Numbered from the stretch's first letter, positions 1 to 9,337 are shown. The stretch: DNA of 64,000 nucleotides from CAIYQJ01 sp963717255 (GCA_963717255.1 CAVQVT010000005.1:1-64000), one strand, 5' to 3'. Program-made: numbers and translations. Notes: a model not told the origin generated them from the sequence alone.

Positions 1-567
1 GTGCGGGTCGCCGAGCGCCATGTGCCCGTCCTCCTCCCGGTCCACCCACCGCTCGAGCTCGAAGCCCCGGAGGCGCGCACGGATCGACCGCGGCGACGGG
101 CAGGTGACGCCGGGCTCGGACGCCGACTCGTCGCGGTCGCCGTAGACCATCCCCGCGAAGCGGCCGCCGGGCGGGAGGGCCGCCCGGATCGACGTCCAGG
201 CGCGCGCGAACGCTCGCGAAGGCAGGAACTGGAGGCTCACGTTCGCGACGACCAGGTCGCAGGGCGGGACGTCGAAGGTCGCGAGATCCGCCACCCGCGT
301 CTCCAGGCGCGCACGGTCCCGCCGGCGCGTGGCAGCCAGGAGAGCCTCGATCGCGGCGGGCTCCCGGTCCACCGCGACGACACGCCACCCCCGGCGAAGA
401 AGCTCGCGCGTATCGCGTCCGGCGCCGCACCCGAGATCCACCGCCGTGCGCGGTGACGCGCCTTGCGCGTCCTCCGTCGCGAATAGGTCGGCCGCCGCGG
501 TCGTGGTCCACCATGCGGGGCGGTCCACGGTCACGGCGTAGTAGGCGGGCCAGTCATCCTTCGGCAT
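1..567 (-). CDS. class I SAM-dependent methyltransferase, 3' end outside window
   Basis: The first 189 codons of a small-molecule methyltransferase run off the left edge of the window. The N-terminus (MPKDDWPAYY) leads into a classic SAM-binding motif I, VDLGCGAGRD at residues 43-52, and an acidic loop VVAVD near residue 67, followed by the usual strand 4 sequence (CDLVVANVSLQF). The TehB/tellurite-resistance-like subgroup of Methyltransf_11 proteins has this layout and often starts with a similar short D/W/Y-rich segment. The substrate cannot be read from the sequence. The start ATG at 567 is the only good one before the motif. The gene is divergent from the PreA-like gene, leaving about 150 bp of shared upstream DNA. 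Confidence 0.85.
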   Translation of the reverse strand, partial: MPKDDWPAYYAVTVDRPAWWTTTAAADLFATEDAQGASPRTAVDLGCGAGRDTRELLRRGWRVVAVDREPAAIEALLAATRRRDRARLETRVADLATFDVPPCDLVVANVSLQFLPSRAFARAWTSIRAALPPGGRFAGMVYGDRDESASEPGVTCPSPRSIRARLRGFELERWVDREEDGHMALGDPH

Positions 568-668
568 GACCTCAGGCTAGCGCCCGGGCGGGATCGGCGA
601 CGTACGACCGTGCCGTGCCCGCGCCTCGCGGCGCCGACCGAATGTGCCGAACGGCCCTACACGCGCGG

Positions 669-674
669 TATGGT
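669..674 (+). promoter_or_regulatory. candidate -10 box upstream of preA-like gene
   Basis: TATGGT lies 46 bp before the GTG of the PreA-like gene and fits the TANNNT pattern seen before several genes here. It would give a leadered mRNA with the strong Shine-Dalgarno GAGGGAGGG. No clear -35 is visible. Confidence 0.3.
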
Positions 675-720
675 GTGCCCGAGCATGCCGACTTTCACCC
701 GGCGCTGAGGGAGGGTACCG

Positions 721-1848
721 GTGGCCGACCTGTCGACCGTCTTCACGGGCATCCGCTTCCAGAACCCGTTCCTGCTCGCGTCCGCGCCCCCGACCGAGTC
801 GGAGTCGAACATCATGCGGGCCTACGAGGCAGGCTGGGGCGGCGTGGTCACGAAGACGATCGGCCTCCACCCGGTCGTGAACGTCCGGGGCCCCAAGACC
901 AAGTTCCTGCGCATGGACGCCGGCGGCGGCCGCCTCTCGATGGCGAAGCGCGAGAACGCCACGCTCATGGCCTCGTGGAACTGGGAGCTCATCTCCGACA
1001 AGCCGATGGACTGGTGGCTCCCGCGGATCGAGAACATCAAGCGGGCGTGGCCCGACCGGGTCCTCGTCGCCTCGATCATGGCCGGCTCCGGGTCGGACAA
1101 GGAGCTCGCGGCCTGGCAGACGCTCGTCCAGGGCGTCCAGGACGCCGGGGCCGACGCGATCGAGCTGAACTTCTCCTGCCCGCACATGGACCGCGTGGAC
1201 ATGGGCGCGAACGTGGGGAAGGATCCGGTCCTCTGCTCGGTCTCCACGCAGGCCGTGAAGGAGGTCGCGAAGGTCCCCGTCTGGGTGAAGCTCACGCCGG
1301 CGACGGCCGACATCGTCGAGGAGGCGGAGGCCACCTTCCGCGGGGGTGCCGACGCGATCGTCTCGTCGAACACCTTCCCGTCCATCCCGCTCATCGACCC
1401 CGAGACGCTCGAGTTCGAGGTGAACGTGGACGGGTACGTCTCCTCCGGCGGCCTCGGCGGGCCGGCGATCCTCGCGCAGTCGCTCGCGAAGATGGCCCAG
1501 ATGACGCAGGCCTTCCCGGACCGCGAATTCTCGGGGATCGGCGGGATCTCCGGCTGGGACCAGGCCCTCAACTACTTCCTGCTCGGGTGCGGCACCGTCC
1601 AGGTCGCCACCGCGGCGATGCTCGACCACGCGATCGGGCCGAACGTCGTGCGCGACCTCATCGACGGGATGACCGCCTTCCTCGACAAGAACGCCGACCG
1701 CGGGTGGTCCACGTTGGCCGCCTTCCGCGGTCTCCGACGTGGCAATATCGTGGCGCAATCACAGATCGGCCGTCCGGAGTCCTCGGAGTACCACGGCGGG
1801 TACGAAGAAGAGGCCGAGGGCTACGCCGGGCCGGTCACCACCACGTAG
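721..1848 (+). CDS. preA: dihydropyrimidine dehydrogenase subunit PreA-like protein
   Basis: A 375-residue flavoprotein of the dihydroorotate/dihydropyrimidine dehydrogenase family, expected to reduce uracil or thymine in the reductive pyrimidine pathway together with a PreT-type partner that is not in this window. Residues 150-155 are the family signature NFSCPH, followed by a Lys-containing strand VKLTP and the FMN phosphate-binding region (GIGGISGWD). The protein stops shortly after the barrel, so the C-terminal 2[4Fe-4S] ferredoxin domain usual in bacterial PreA is absent. The GTG start is chosen because GAGGGAGGG sits just before it. The NCS1 nucleobase permease 129 bp downstream supports pyrimidine (or hydantoin-like) uptake and reduction. 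Assignment to PreA rather than another member of the family is probable, not proven. Confidence 0.8.
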   Translation: MADLSTVFTGIRFQNPFLLASAPPTESESNIMRAYEAGWGGVVTKTIGLHPVVNVRGPKTKFLRMDAGGGRLSMAKRENATLMASWNWELISDKPMDWWLPRIENIKRAWPDRVLVASIMAGSGSDKELAAWQTLVQGVQDAGADAIELNFSCPHMDRVDMGANVGKDPVLCSVSTQAVKEVAKVPVWVKLTPATADIVEEAEATFRGGADAIVSSNTFPSIPLIDPETLEFEVNVDGYVSSGGLGGPAILAQSLAKMAQMTQAFPDREFSGIGGISGWDQALNYFLLGCGTVQVATAAMLDHAIGPNVVRDLIDGMTAFLDKNADRGWSTLAAFRGLRRGNIVAQSQIGRPESSEYHGGYEEEAEGYAGPVTTT

Positions 1849-1911
1849 CCATAAGAGCGGCAGCCGCCGGGCCGACTGAACCAGGGAGGTGCCTTCAGAG
1901 AACCCGTCCCC

Positions 1912-1929
1912 GCGACCGCCGGCGGTCGC
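1912..1929. other. 18-bp perfect palindrome before the NCS1 gene
   Basis: GCGACCGCC is followed directly by its reverse complement GGCGGTCGC in the 129-bp gap between the PreA-like gene and the permease. It could be an operator or an attenuator hairpin in the permease leader, but GC-rich DNA makes short palindromes common. Confidence 0.3.
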
Positions 1930-1977
1930 CCACCGCCGCGGAACCACGGTCTGACGACACGCTCATGGAGGGAGGCT

Positions 1978-3594
1978 ATGACGGCGGCAGCGATGCCGGG
2001 CGGCGAGATCGTCTTCCCCGACGGTCGACACGCACTCACGCCCGAAGCCGACGCGGCACTCGACGGGTCCCCGCTGCACAACGAGGACCTCGCCCCGGTC
2101 CCGATGAAGAAGCGGACCTGGACGACCTACAACTACCTCGCCCTCTGGGTGGGCATGGCGATCAACGTCCCGACATGGCTGCTGGCCTCCGGCCTGATCG
2201 CCCTCGGGATGGCCTGGTACCAGGCGATCATCACGATCGGGATCGCCAACGTCATCGTCCTGATCCCCATGCTGCTCATCAGCCACGCGGGGACCAAGTT
2301 CGGACTCCCCTACCCGGTCATCGCCCGCGCCTCGTTCGGCGTCTGGGGCGCCAACCTGCCGGCCCTGCTGCGCGCCGGCGTGGCCTGCGGATGGTTCGGG
2401 ATCCAGACGTGGATCGGCGGCAGCGCCCTGTTCGCCGTGATCGCAGCGCTCCTGCTCACGCTCACCGGCGGCAACGACGCGTGGGTGAACGCGCCGTCGT
2501 TCGAGGTGCTCATGGGCGGTGCGTTCCCCTGGACGGCGTGGCTGTGCTTCGCCGTCTTCTGGGCCCTCAACATCGTGATCATCCTGCGCGGCATGGAGGC
2601 CATCAAGCGCTTCGAGAACTGGGCCGCCCCGTTCCTCATCGCGGTCTTCCTCGCCCTGATGGTCTGGATGATCTCGCAGGCGGGTGGCCTCGGCCCGGTG
2701 GTCGAGGAGTCCGGCACGCTCGGCTGGGGCCCGGACTTCTGGGCGATCTTCCCGCTCTCGCTCATGGGCATGATCGCGTTCTGGTCCACGCTGTCGCTGA
2801 ACATGCCGGACTTCACGCGGTTCGGCCGCAGCCAGCGTGAGCAGGTCGTCGGCCAGTCCCTTGGACTGCCCACGACGATGACCCTGTTCCCGCTCGTCGG
2901 CGTCCTCACGACCTCGGCGACGGTCATCGTGTACGGCGAGGCGATCTGGGACCCGGTCGCACTGACCGGGAAGCTGGACAACCCGCTCGTCCTGATCATC
3001 ATGCTGGCGGCGCTCGCGCTCGCGACCCTGACCACCAACGTGGCGGCGAACGTCGTGAGCCCGTCCTACGACTTCTCCAACGCGTGGCCTTCGAAGATCA
3101 GCTTCAAGACCGGCGGCATCATCACGGGCATCATCGGGATCCTGATCATGCCCTGGAACCTGCTCTCCACCCCCGAGCTCTACATCTTCACGTGGCTCGG
3201 CTTCTACGGCGGCCTGACCGGCGCCATCGCGGGCGTGATCATCGCCGACTACTGGCTGATCCGGAAGACGAAGCTCGCTCTCGCTGACCTGTACAAGCCC
3301 ACGGGCATCTACCGCTACGCGCGCGGCTGGAACTGGCGCGCGGTGGTCGCCCTCGTGGTCGGCGCCGTCATCGCCCTGGGCGGCGCGTACTCCACGCCGG
3401 CCGCGGACGGGTCGTCCACCGGCCCGTTCCCGCCCGACGGGATCATCGGCTTCCTCAAGCCCGTCTACGACTACAGCTGGCTCGCCAGCCTGATCATCGC
3501 CTTCGTCCTCTACTGGGTGCTGGCGACCTTCATCAAGCAGAAGAACCAGGACGTCGCAGAGGCGACCCAGGTCCCGGCGGAGACCGCGGCCTGA
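1978..3594 (+). CDS. NCS1 family nucleobase:cation symporter
   Basis: A 538-residue membrane protein with about twelve hydrophobic segments that matches the nucleobase-cation-symport-1 family (uracil, allantoin, hydantoin and related permeases). The N-terminal cytoplasmic stretch ends in the family-typical region NYLALWVGMAINVPTW, and the conserved segment around PYPVIARASFGVWGAN follows. Length is normal for the family. A GGAGG box precedes the ATG at 1978. Its place behind a dihydropyrimidine dehydrogenase subunit suggests a pyrimidine or cyclic ureide substrate, and co-transcription from upstream of the PreA-like gene is likely. A strong hairpin follows its stop codon. Confidence 0.9.
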   Translation: MTAAAMPGGEIVFPDGRHALTPEADAALDGSPLHNEDLAPVPMKKRTWTTYNYLALWVGMAINVPTWLLASGLIALGMAWYQAIITIGIANVIVLIPMLLISHAGTKFGLPYPVIARASFGVWGANLPALLRAGVACGWFGIQTWIGGSALFAVIAALLLTLTGGNDAWVNAPSFEVLMGGAFPWTAWLCFAVFWALNIVIILRGMEAIKRFENWAAPFLIAVFLALMVWMISQAGGLGPVVEESGTLGWGPDFWAIFPLSLMGMIAFWSTLSLNMPDFTRFGRSQREQVVGQSLGLPTTMTLFPLVGVLTTSATVIVYGEAIWDPVALTGKLDNPLVLIIMLAALALATLTTNVAANVVSPSYDFSNAWPSKISFKTGGIITGIIGILIMPWNLLSTPELYIFTWLGFYGGLTGAIAGVIIADYWLIRKTKLALADLYKPTGIYRYARGWNWRAVVALVVGAVIALGGAYSTPAADGSSTGPFPPDGIIGFLKPVYDYSWLASLIIAFVLYWVLATFIKQKNQDVAEATQVPAETAA

Positions 3595-3640
3595 CCCACG
3601 CACCGCCGCCGCCGGCCCCGGCCGGCGCCGACACCGCATC

Positions 3641-3672
3641 GACGAGGCCCCTCCGCGAGGAGGGGCCTCGTC
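3641..3672 (+). terminator. hairpin terminator after NCS1 permease
   Basis: A perfect 14-bp stem (GACGAGGCCCCTCC and its complement) with a GCGA tetraloop lies 46 bp after the permease stop. No T-run follows, which is common in GC-rich genomes; it is probably the end of the preA-permease transcript. Confidence 0.7.
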
Positions 3673-3797
3673 ACGTCCGCGCCCTCGCCCCGCAGCGACC
3701 GGGCGCAGGAGACGGCGGCCCTTCCCGACCCCGGCCGGCGGAAGCGCCGGAGCCGCGATGACGTGGATGGGAGGCCACCGCGTCGATGCCGATGGGG

Positions 3798-3803
3798 TAC
3801 GGT
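3798..3803 (+). promoter_or_regulatory. -10 box for a leaderless mRNA (aldose epimerase)
   Basis: TACGGT is followed by six bases and then the GTG at 3810. This spacing places transcription start at or next to the start codon, matching other leaderless-looking genes in the window. Confidence 0.45.
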
Positions 3804-3809
3804 CGGGGC

Positions 3810-4652
3810 GTGACGCAGTCGACGGACGCCGAACGCATCACCCTCCGCGCCGGCGGCGCTGAGGCCGTCGTGGTCCCGGGCGCCGGCGGCCGGATCGGAT
3901 CGCTGCGGATCGACGGTCTCGAGACCCTCGTGACGGAGGGCTGGGGCCCGCTCGCCTGGGGCGCCTACCCGATGGTCCCGTGGGCGGGACGCCTCGACCG
4001 CGGGGTCCTCCGCTGGGCGGGCGCCGAGCACCCTTTCTCGACGCACATCGCGCCGCCCCACGCGATCCACGGGACGCTGATGGAGAGCCGCTGGGAGGTC
4101 GTCGCCGCGACGGCCGACGTCGTCGAGCTGGCGGCCGACCTGGGGGAGCCCTGGCCGTTCGGCGGGACGGCCGTCCACCGGGTCCGCCTCGCGGAGGACC
4201 GGCTGGAGGCCGTCCTGGAGGTCCGGGCGGATGCCACAATGTTCCCGGCGATCGTCGGTTGGCACCCGTGGTTCGCGCGGACGCTGCGCGACGCCCGCGG
4301 CGCCGCGCACGGGGGGAGAGTCGTCGTTGACCTCCCGGCGGGCGCGATGCTCCGCCGCGGCACCGACGGACTGCCGGACGGCACAGTCGTCCGGCCGGTC
4401 CCGCCGGAGCCATGGGACGACTGCTTCACGGAGCTGTCCGCACCACCCTCGGTGAAGTGGGCCGGCGCGCTCCGCGTCGTCGTCGAGAGCGACGCGCCGT
4501 ACGTCGTGGTCTACACCGAGCAGGAGTCCGGCGTCTGCGTGGAGCCGCAGACGGGGCCGCCGAACGGCCTGAACACGGGCGAGCACGCGGTCGTGGAGCC
4601 CGCGCGGCCGCTGATCGCGACGATGACGCTCCGCTGGAGTCGCGCGGGCTGA
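3810..4652 (+). CDS. aldose 1-epimerase (galactose mutarotase-like)
   Basis: A 280-residue aldose epimerase of the beta-sandwich mutarotase superfamily that interconverts sugar anomers in the cytoplasm. The two catalytic histidines appear in PHAIHG and GWHPWF, and the catalytic glutamate in CVEPQTGP near the C-terminus. Length is a little below the 300-350 usual for GalM and close to the YihR-like branch. An in-frame ATG exists eight codons upstream at 3786, but the GTG at 3810 is preferred because a TACGGT -10 box lies six bases before it. It converges with the cation ATPase gene, whose stop is only 14 bp away. The exact sugar is unknown. Confidence 0.85.
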   Translation: MTQSTDAERITLRAGGAEAVVVPGAGGRIGSLRIDGLETLVTEGWGPLAWGAYPMVPWAGRLDRGVLRWAGAEHPFSTHIAPPHAIHGTLMESRWEVVAATADVVELAADLGEPWPFGGTAVHRVRLAEDRLEAVLEVRADATMFPAIVGWHPWFARTLRDARGAAHGGRVVVDLPAGAMLRRGTDGLPDGTVVRPVPPEPWDDCFTELSAPPSVKWAGALRVVVESDAPYVVVYTEQESGVCVEPQTGPPNGLNTGEHAVVEPARPLIATMTLRWSRAG

Positions 4653-4666
4653 GGGCCGGCCAACCG

Positions 4667-7384
4667 TCAGTCTCCCCGCGACGGAGCCAGGGCCGCCGCT
4701 CGACGTGCCCGCCAGCGGACCGTCCATTTCTCGAGCTCGACCGCGACGAACACAAGCGTCGACGCCGCGAGCATCACAGCCAGCTCGATCGGGGCCAGCG
4801 CCTCCGTCTCGAAGATCCGCTGGAGTGGGGGCAGGTAGATGATGGCGAGTTGGACGGCGACCGTCGCCATGACGGCGCGGGCCAGCGGCAGGTTCGTGCG
4901 CCAGCCAAGCGTGAAGAAGCTCTCGGTCTCAGAGCGGACGGCCAGCGCGTGACCGAGCTGGAGGAACGCGAGCGTCGAGAACACGATGGTCTGCCAGTGC
5001 CAGTCGAGGTTGATCGCCATCGCCTGCATGGCGAGACAGACCCCACCCATGAGGAGCCCGACCCACAGGGCGTGCTGCCAGAGGCCGCGGGCGAAGATCG
5101 ACTCGGTCATCGGACGCGGCGGGCGGCGCATGGTGTCCCGCTCCGCGGGCTCGACACCGAGGGCGAGCCCCGGCAGGCCGTCGGTGACGAGGTTGATCCA
5201 CAGGATGTGGATCGGCAACAGAGGCAGCGGCAGGCCGGCGAAAGGGGCCAGGAACATGACCCAGATCTCGCCCGAGTTGCTGGTGAGGGTGTACCGGACG
5301 AATCGCCGGATGTTGTCGTAGATTCGGCGGCCCTCCTCGACCGCCGAGACGATCGTGGCGAAGTTGTCGTCGGCGAGGACCATGTCGGCGGCTTCCTTGC
5401 TCACCTCGGTTCCGGTGATCCCCATCGCCACGCCAATGTCCGCCAACCTGAGGGCGGGAGCGTCGTTCACCCCATCCCCGGTCATCGCGACGACCGCCCC
5501 GCGAGTCTTCCAGGCCTGGACGATGCGAAGCTTCTGCTCGGGGTTCGTCCGCGCGTAGACAGCAACGTCGTCGACGACGCGGTCGAATGACGCGTCGTCG
5601 AGCGTCTCGAGCTCGACGCCCGTGAGCGTGTCTCTGCCGTCCGTGAGGATCCCAAGCCGGCGCGCGATGGCCTGGGCGGTCAACGCGTGATCGCCCGTGA
5701 TCATGACCGGGGTGATCCCCGCTGCCCGAGCCGCGGTTACCGCATCGGCCGATTCCGGCCGCGGCGGGTCGGCCATCGCGACCAGCCCGAGAAGCACGAG
5801 GCCGCTCTCGGCTCCCTCCAGGTCGTCCGGCAGCTCGTCGAGGACCCGCTCGGCGAGGGCCAGCACCCGGTAGCCCTCGGACGCGTAGCACTCGGCCGCT
5901 GCCTGGGCGCGCTCCCACGCCTCAAGGTCGATGGGATTGCCGAGCGGCGCGAGGGCATCGACGCCGCCCTTCACCGCGACCCACACTCGGCCCTGGTCGT
6001 GGTGGAGTGTCGACATCCGCCGGCGGGCGGGGTCGAAGGCGACCTCCGCGAGGCGCGGCAGCCGCGCGTCGAGGTCGCGGCGGTTGACACCGAGCTTGCC
6101 GGCGAGGGCGAGGAGCGCCCCCTCGGTGGGATCGCCTGTGATCGTCCACGGATCGCCACCTCGCATCGGGGCGACCAGCGTCGCGTCGTTGCAGGCGGCG
6201 GCGGCCAGGGCGAGGCGCGGCAGGTAGGGATCGTCGGAGTGATCAAAATCCCCGGCGAACGACCCCGCGGGCTCGTAGCCGGTGCCTGCGACCCGATACT
6301 CGGCCCGCGGCGTCCAGACCCATTCCACCAGCATCCGGTTCTGGGTGAGGGTGCCCGTCTTGTCCGAGCACACGACGTTGACCGATCCCAGCGTTTCGAC
6401 GGCCGGCAGCTTGCGGGTGAGGGCCCGCCGGTTGGCCATGCGCTGGGCCCCGAGGGCCAGCGACACGGTCACCACGGCCGGCAGGGCCTCGGGGATGGCC
6501 GCCACGGCGAGGCTCACCGCGGTGAGGAACATGAGCTCGACGGACTCCCCACGGGCGACGCCGGCCACGAACACGATCGCACAGACGACGAGGGCCGCGG
6601 CGGCAAGCCCCTTGCCGAGCGTCGAGAGCCGGCGCTGGAGGGGCGTGAGCCCGGCCGGATGCGCCTGGAGCAGGTCGGCGATCCGCCCCAGCGCCGTCGC
6701 CATGCCCGTCGCCACGACGATGCCGGCACCCCGCCCGTAGGTCACCGCGGTTCCCTTGAAGGCCATGTTCCGCTGGTCGGCCATCAGTGCGTCCGTGACG
6801 TCGGGGAGCGCCGCGATGACCTTGGCCGCCGGCTCCGACTCGCCGGTCAGCGCGGCCTCGTTGACACGCAGGGCCGCAGACTCGATGAGCCGCAGGTCGG
6901 CCGCGACGATGTCGCCTGTCTCGAGGCGGACCACATCGCCGGGAACCAGCTCAGCCGCCGGGACGACGACGATCTCTCCGTCGCGCACGACGCGCGTGGT
7001 CGGGCTCGTCATCCGCTTGAGCGCGGCCATCGCCTGCTCGGCGCGGTACTCCTGGATGAACCCGATCACGCCGTTGAGGACGACGATAGCAAGGATGACG
7101 AACGTGTCCTTGAGGTCGCCGATGAGCGCGGTGACGACCGCCGCGATCATCAGCACGACGATCATCGTGTTGGTGAACTGCTCGACGAACAGGCGCCAAT
7201 GCGGCTTGCGCCCGCGTTCGACGAGCTCGTTCGGTCCGAACCGGGTCAGCCGCTCCGCGGCATCGGCCACGGTCAGTCCCGCTGCCGGATCGGTGGCCAG
7301 CGCCGCGGCCACGGCGGACCCGTCGATCGTCCACGGACGGACGGGCGGCTTGGCCTCGGACGCAGCGGGTGCCACGGTGGTCAC
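4667..7384 (-). CDS. P-type cation-transporting ATPase (P2A, Ca2+/CtpF-like)
   Basis: A 905-residue cation pump with all P-type ATPase signatures: actuator TGES near residue 180, phosphorylation motif CSDKTGTLT with the catalytic Asp at about 341, a TGDGVND hinge near 635, and about ten membrane segments. The M4 motif IPEALPA replaces the usual PEGL/IPEGLPA. The C-terminal LPLLPIHILWINLVTDGLP segment is typical of P2A Ca2+-type and CtpF-like pumps. The GTG at 7384 is preferred over a start at 7429 because it overlaps the 44-codon gene upstream by GTGA. It is the last gene of an operon with two universal-stress proteins, a pairing also seen for ctpF and a UspA gene in the mycobacterial dormancy regulon. 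The transported ion is not determined. Confidence 0.9.
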   Translation of the reverse strand: MTTVAPAASEAKPPVRPWTIDGSAVAAALATDPAAGLTVADAAERLTRFGPNELVERGRKPHWRLFVEQFTNTMIVVLMIAAVVTALIGDLKDTFVILAIVVLNGVIGFIQEYRAEQAMAALKRMTSPTTRVVRDGEIVVVPAAELVPGDVVRLETGDIVAADLRLIESAALRVNEAALTGESEPAAKVIAALPDVTDALMADQRNMAFKGTAVTYGRGAGIVVATGMATALGRIADLLQAHPAGLTPLQRRLSTLGKGLAAAALVVCAIVFVAGVARGESVELMFLTAVSLAVAAIPEALPAVVTVSLALGAQRMANRRALTRKLPAVETLGSVNVVCSDKTGTLTQNRMLVEWVWTPRAEYRVAGTGYEPAGSFAGDFDHSDDPYLPRLALAAAACNDATLVAPMRGGDPWTITGDPTEGALLALAGKLGVNRRDLDARLPRLAEVAFDPARRRMSTLHHDQGRVWVAVKGGVDALAPLGNPIDLEAWERAQAAAECYASEGYRVLALAERVLDELPDDLEGAESGLVLLGLVAMADPPRPESADAVTAARAAGITPVMITGDHALTAQAIARRLGILTDGRDTLTGVELETLDDASFDRVVDDVAVYARTNPEQKLRIVQAWKTRGAVVAMTGDGVNDAPALRLADIGVAMGITGTEVSKEAADMVLADDNFATIVSAVEEGRRIYDNIRRFVRYTLTSNSGEIWVMFLAPFAGLPLPLLPIHILWINLVTDGLPGLALGVEPAERDTMRRPPRPMTESIFARGLWQHALWVGLLMGGVCLAMQAMAINLDWHWQTIVFSTLAFLQLGHALAVRSETESFFTLGWRTNLPLARAVMATVAVQLAIIYLPPLQRIFETEALAPIELAVMLAASTLVFVAVELEKWTVRWRARRAAALAPSRGD

Positions 7385-7515
7385 GCCGCAGCCACCGTGT
7401 TCCGGACCACGACCAGCGGGACGACGCATGTGACGAGGACGGCGACGGCGTCGGGCACCGGCCGCCGGAACCGCGGCCGGGGGCCGCGCAAGACGGCCAC
7501 GGGGGCGACGGTCAT
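7381..7515 (-). CDS. 44-residue putative membrane peptide
   Basis: A very short gene between the second UspA gene and the ATPase. It begins at an ATG overlapping the UspA stop (ATGA) and ends in a TGA overlapping the ATPase GTG (GTGA), so it is wedged into the operon with no spare base. The product starts MTVAPVAVLRG, has a basic middle (RPRFRRP) and one likely membrane helix (AVAVLVTCVVPLVVV). A small regulatory partner of the pump is a guess; coupling of ATPase translation is another possibility. No family was recognised. Confidence 0.55.
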   Translation of the reverse strand: MTVAPVAVLRGPRPRFRRPVPDAVAVLVTCVVPLVVVRNTVAAA

Positions 7516-8426
7516 GTCGAGCCTCCGATCTCGCGCGCGATGAGGACGCTCGCCGGCGGATGAGCGACGAGGGAGGCGCTCGTGCTGCCGAGGAAGAACC
7601 GCTCGATCCCGGACAGGCCCCGGGAGCCGACGACCAGGAGGTCCGCGGAGGACTGGCCCGCCGCGACCGTCAGCTGGTCGCGAGGGGAGCCGTGGGTCGC
7701 GCGGGGCTCGGCGGCCAGGCCGTGCTCGCTCAGCCGCCGGGCCGCATCTGTGGCGATCGTCTCGGCCGCTGCTCGGGCCTCGCGGAGGTCCTCCCGATGG
7801 GCCGCGTGCACCTGGGCGACCATCGTGGGCGCGACCCCCGAGACCAAGGGGGCGACTGTCTCGTAGACCGCGCAGACGGTCACGCTCACGGCGTGTCGGA
7901 ACGGCAGGCGAGCGACGAGCTCAAGCGCCAGATCAGCGCCGGGCGAGGCGTCGTAGCCGAGCACGATCCGTCGAACCTGGTCCGACCTCCACGCGACGAG
8001 CACGGATGTCGGTGCGTACCGCGCCACCTTCCCCGACACGCTGCCGGCGAACTGGCGTCGCAGCGTACCAAGTCCCCGCGTCCCGACGACGATGAGGTCG
8101 GGCAGGTGCGCGTTGGCATGGAGCACGATCTCCTCCGCCGGGTGGCCTCCGAGGACCGTCTCCCGGGCGCGGAAGCCTGCTGCCTCGAGATGCTCGACCG
8201 CCGCCCGAACGGTCGCCTCGGCCGCGGAGCGATGGGCTGCGTCGAGGACCGAGATCGGTCGGCGATCCTCCCTGCCGGGGCCCGGCCAGCGCGTGGTGCG
8301 CGGGACCACCGAGAGCACCTCGATCTCCTCGACGCCGCCCGGCTCGACGCTCGCGACCAGCATCTCGAGCGCATCCGCGGCTCCGGCGGAGCCGTCGGTC
8401 GCATAGAGGATCCGCAGTCCGGTCAT
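7512..8426 (-). CDS. tandem-domain universal stress protein (UspA) 2
   Basis: A 304-residue protein with two UspA domains of about 145 residues each. Both carry the ATP-binding signature G-2X-G-9X-GS: GTRGLGTLRRQFAGSVS in the first half and GSRGLSGIERFFLGSTS in the second. The N-terminus RILYATDGS is the usual first strand and nucleotide-contacting Asp. Such double Usp proteins are cytoplasmic ATP-binding stress proteins, often induced by low oxygen or energy stress. The start overlaps the stop of the upstream paralogue by ATGA and the stop overlaps the 44-codon gene, so it is translationally coupled on both sides. Confidence 0.92.
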   Translation of the reverse strand: MTGLRILYATDGSAGAADALEMLVASVEPGGVEEIEVLSVVPRTTRWPGPGREDRRPISVLDAAHRSAAEATVRAAVEHLEAAGFRARETVLGGHPAEEIVLHANAHLPDLIVVGTRGLGTLRRQFAGSVSGKVARYAPTSVLVAWRSDQVRRIVLGYDASPGADLALELVARLPFRHAVSVTVCAVYETVAPLVSGVAPTMVAQVHAAHREDLREARAAAETIATDAARRLSEHGLAAEPRATHGSPRDQLTVAAGQSSADLLVVGSRGLSGIERFFLGSTSASLVAHPPASVLIAREIGGST

Positions 8427-9337
8427 CGTTGGGCACCCTTCGACCGTGAGGCGCCGCCATGCGCCACGACGAGCGTGGAACGGGGAGCGCCCTTGCTGAC
8501 GGCGCGCGAGACGCTGCCAAGAAGGAGGCCCCGGAAGCCGCCGGTCCCCCGCGCGCCCGTGACGACGAGGTCGCAGTCGAGCTCGCTCGCGGCTGCCAGG
8601 ATCGCCCTCTTGGCGTCGCCCTGGCGGACGACCGGCGTCCCCGTGCGGCCGCCGGACTCCAGCGCGGCCGCGGTCGCGCCGACGATCTCGGCGACCCGGG
8701 ACTCCTCGAGCGCCACGAGATCCGGCACGACCATCGGCTCGTCGTGCGCGTATCTCGCGGGCCAGCTGTCCACCGCGACCAGGATGCCGATCCACGTGTC
8801 GGCCGGGAGTGGAAGACGAGCGAGGAACCTCGCCGCGGCGAGGCTGTGCGGCGAGCCGTCCGTCGCGATGAGCACGCGTCGCGGAGCCTGCACGGGCTCA
8901 CGCGCTACGAGCACCGAGGTCGGCATCGCGTGGAGCAATGCCTGAGACACGCTTCCGAGGAGGATCGACTCGAGCCTGCCCTGACCGTGGGGGCCGACGA
9001 CGATGAGGTCCGCATCGGTCGTCTCGACGAGGTCGATCAGGCCGGGGATCGGGTGTCCCTCCACCACGACGGCGCGGACAGGGCAGCCCGCCGAGGCGAC
9101 CAGCGAAGCCGCCTCCTCGACCGCTCGCCGGGCCCCGCTCTGGACTCCGAGCCAGGCCTCGCCCATCAGGTCCTCGGTCACCCGGATGTGCACGTAACCC
9201 CACGCGCCGAGGAGCACCGGGCGTTCGGCGATGGACGCGACGATCACCTCGTCGGCCTCGGTGAGCGCGAGCTGCGTCGTCCAGGCGGCGCCGAGCGCGG
9301 CCTGCGGCGAGCCGTCGACGGCGACGATGATCCTCAT
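8423..9337 (-). CDS. tandem-domain universal stress protein (UspA) 1
   Basis: A 304-residue double UspA protein, exactly as long as its downstream neighbour and clearly a diverged paralogue. It begins MRIIVAVDGSP, and each domain has the nucleotide-binding pattern (GPHGQGRLESILLGSVS and GARGTGGFRGLLLGSVS). GGAGGAG stands before the ATG at 9337, which also overlaps the stop of the 62-codon gene (ATGA). The reading frame is open for 150 more codons upstream, but that part is out of register with any Usp sequence and covers the promoter, so it is not coding. Confidence 0.92.
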   Translation of the reverse strand: MRIIVAVDGSPQAALGAAWTTQLALTEADEVIVASIAERPVLLGAWGYVHIRVTEDLMGEAWLGVQSGARRAVEEAASLVASAGCPVRAVVVEGHPIPGLIDLVETTDADLIVVGPHGQGRLESILLGSVSQALLHAMPTSVLVAREPVQAPRRVLIATDGSPHSLAAARFLARLPLPADTWIGILVAVDSWPARYAHDEPMVVPDLVALEESRVAEIVGATAAALESGGRTGTPVVRQGDAKRAILAAASELDCDLVVTGARGTGGFRGLLLGSVSRAVSKGAPRSTLVVAHGGASRSKGAQR

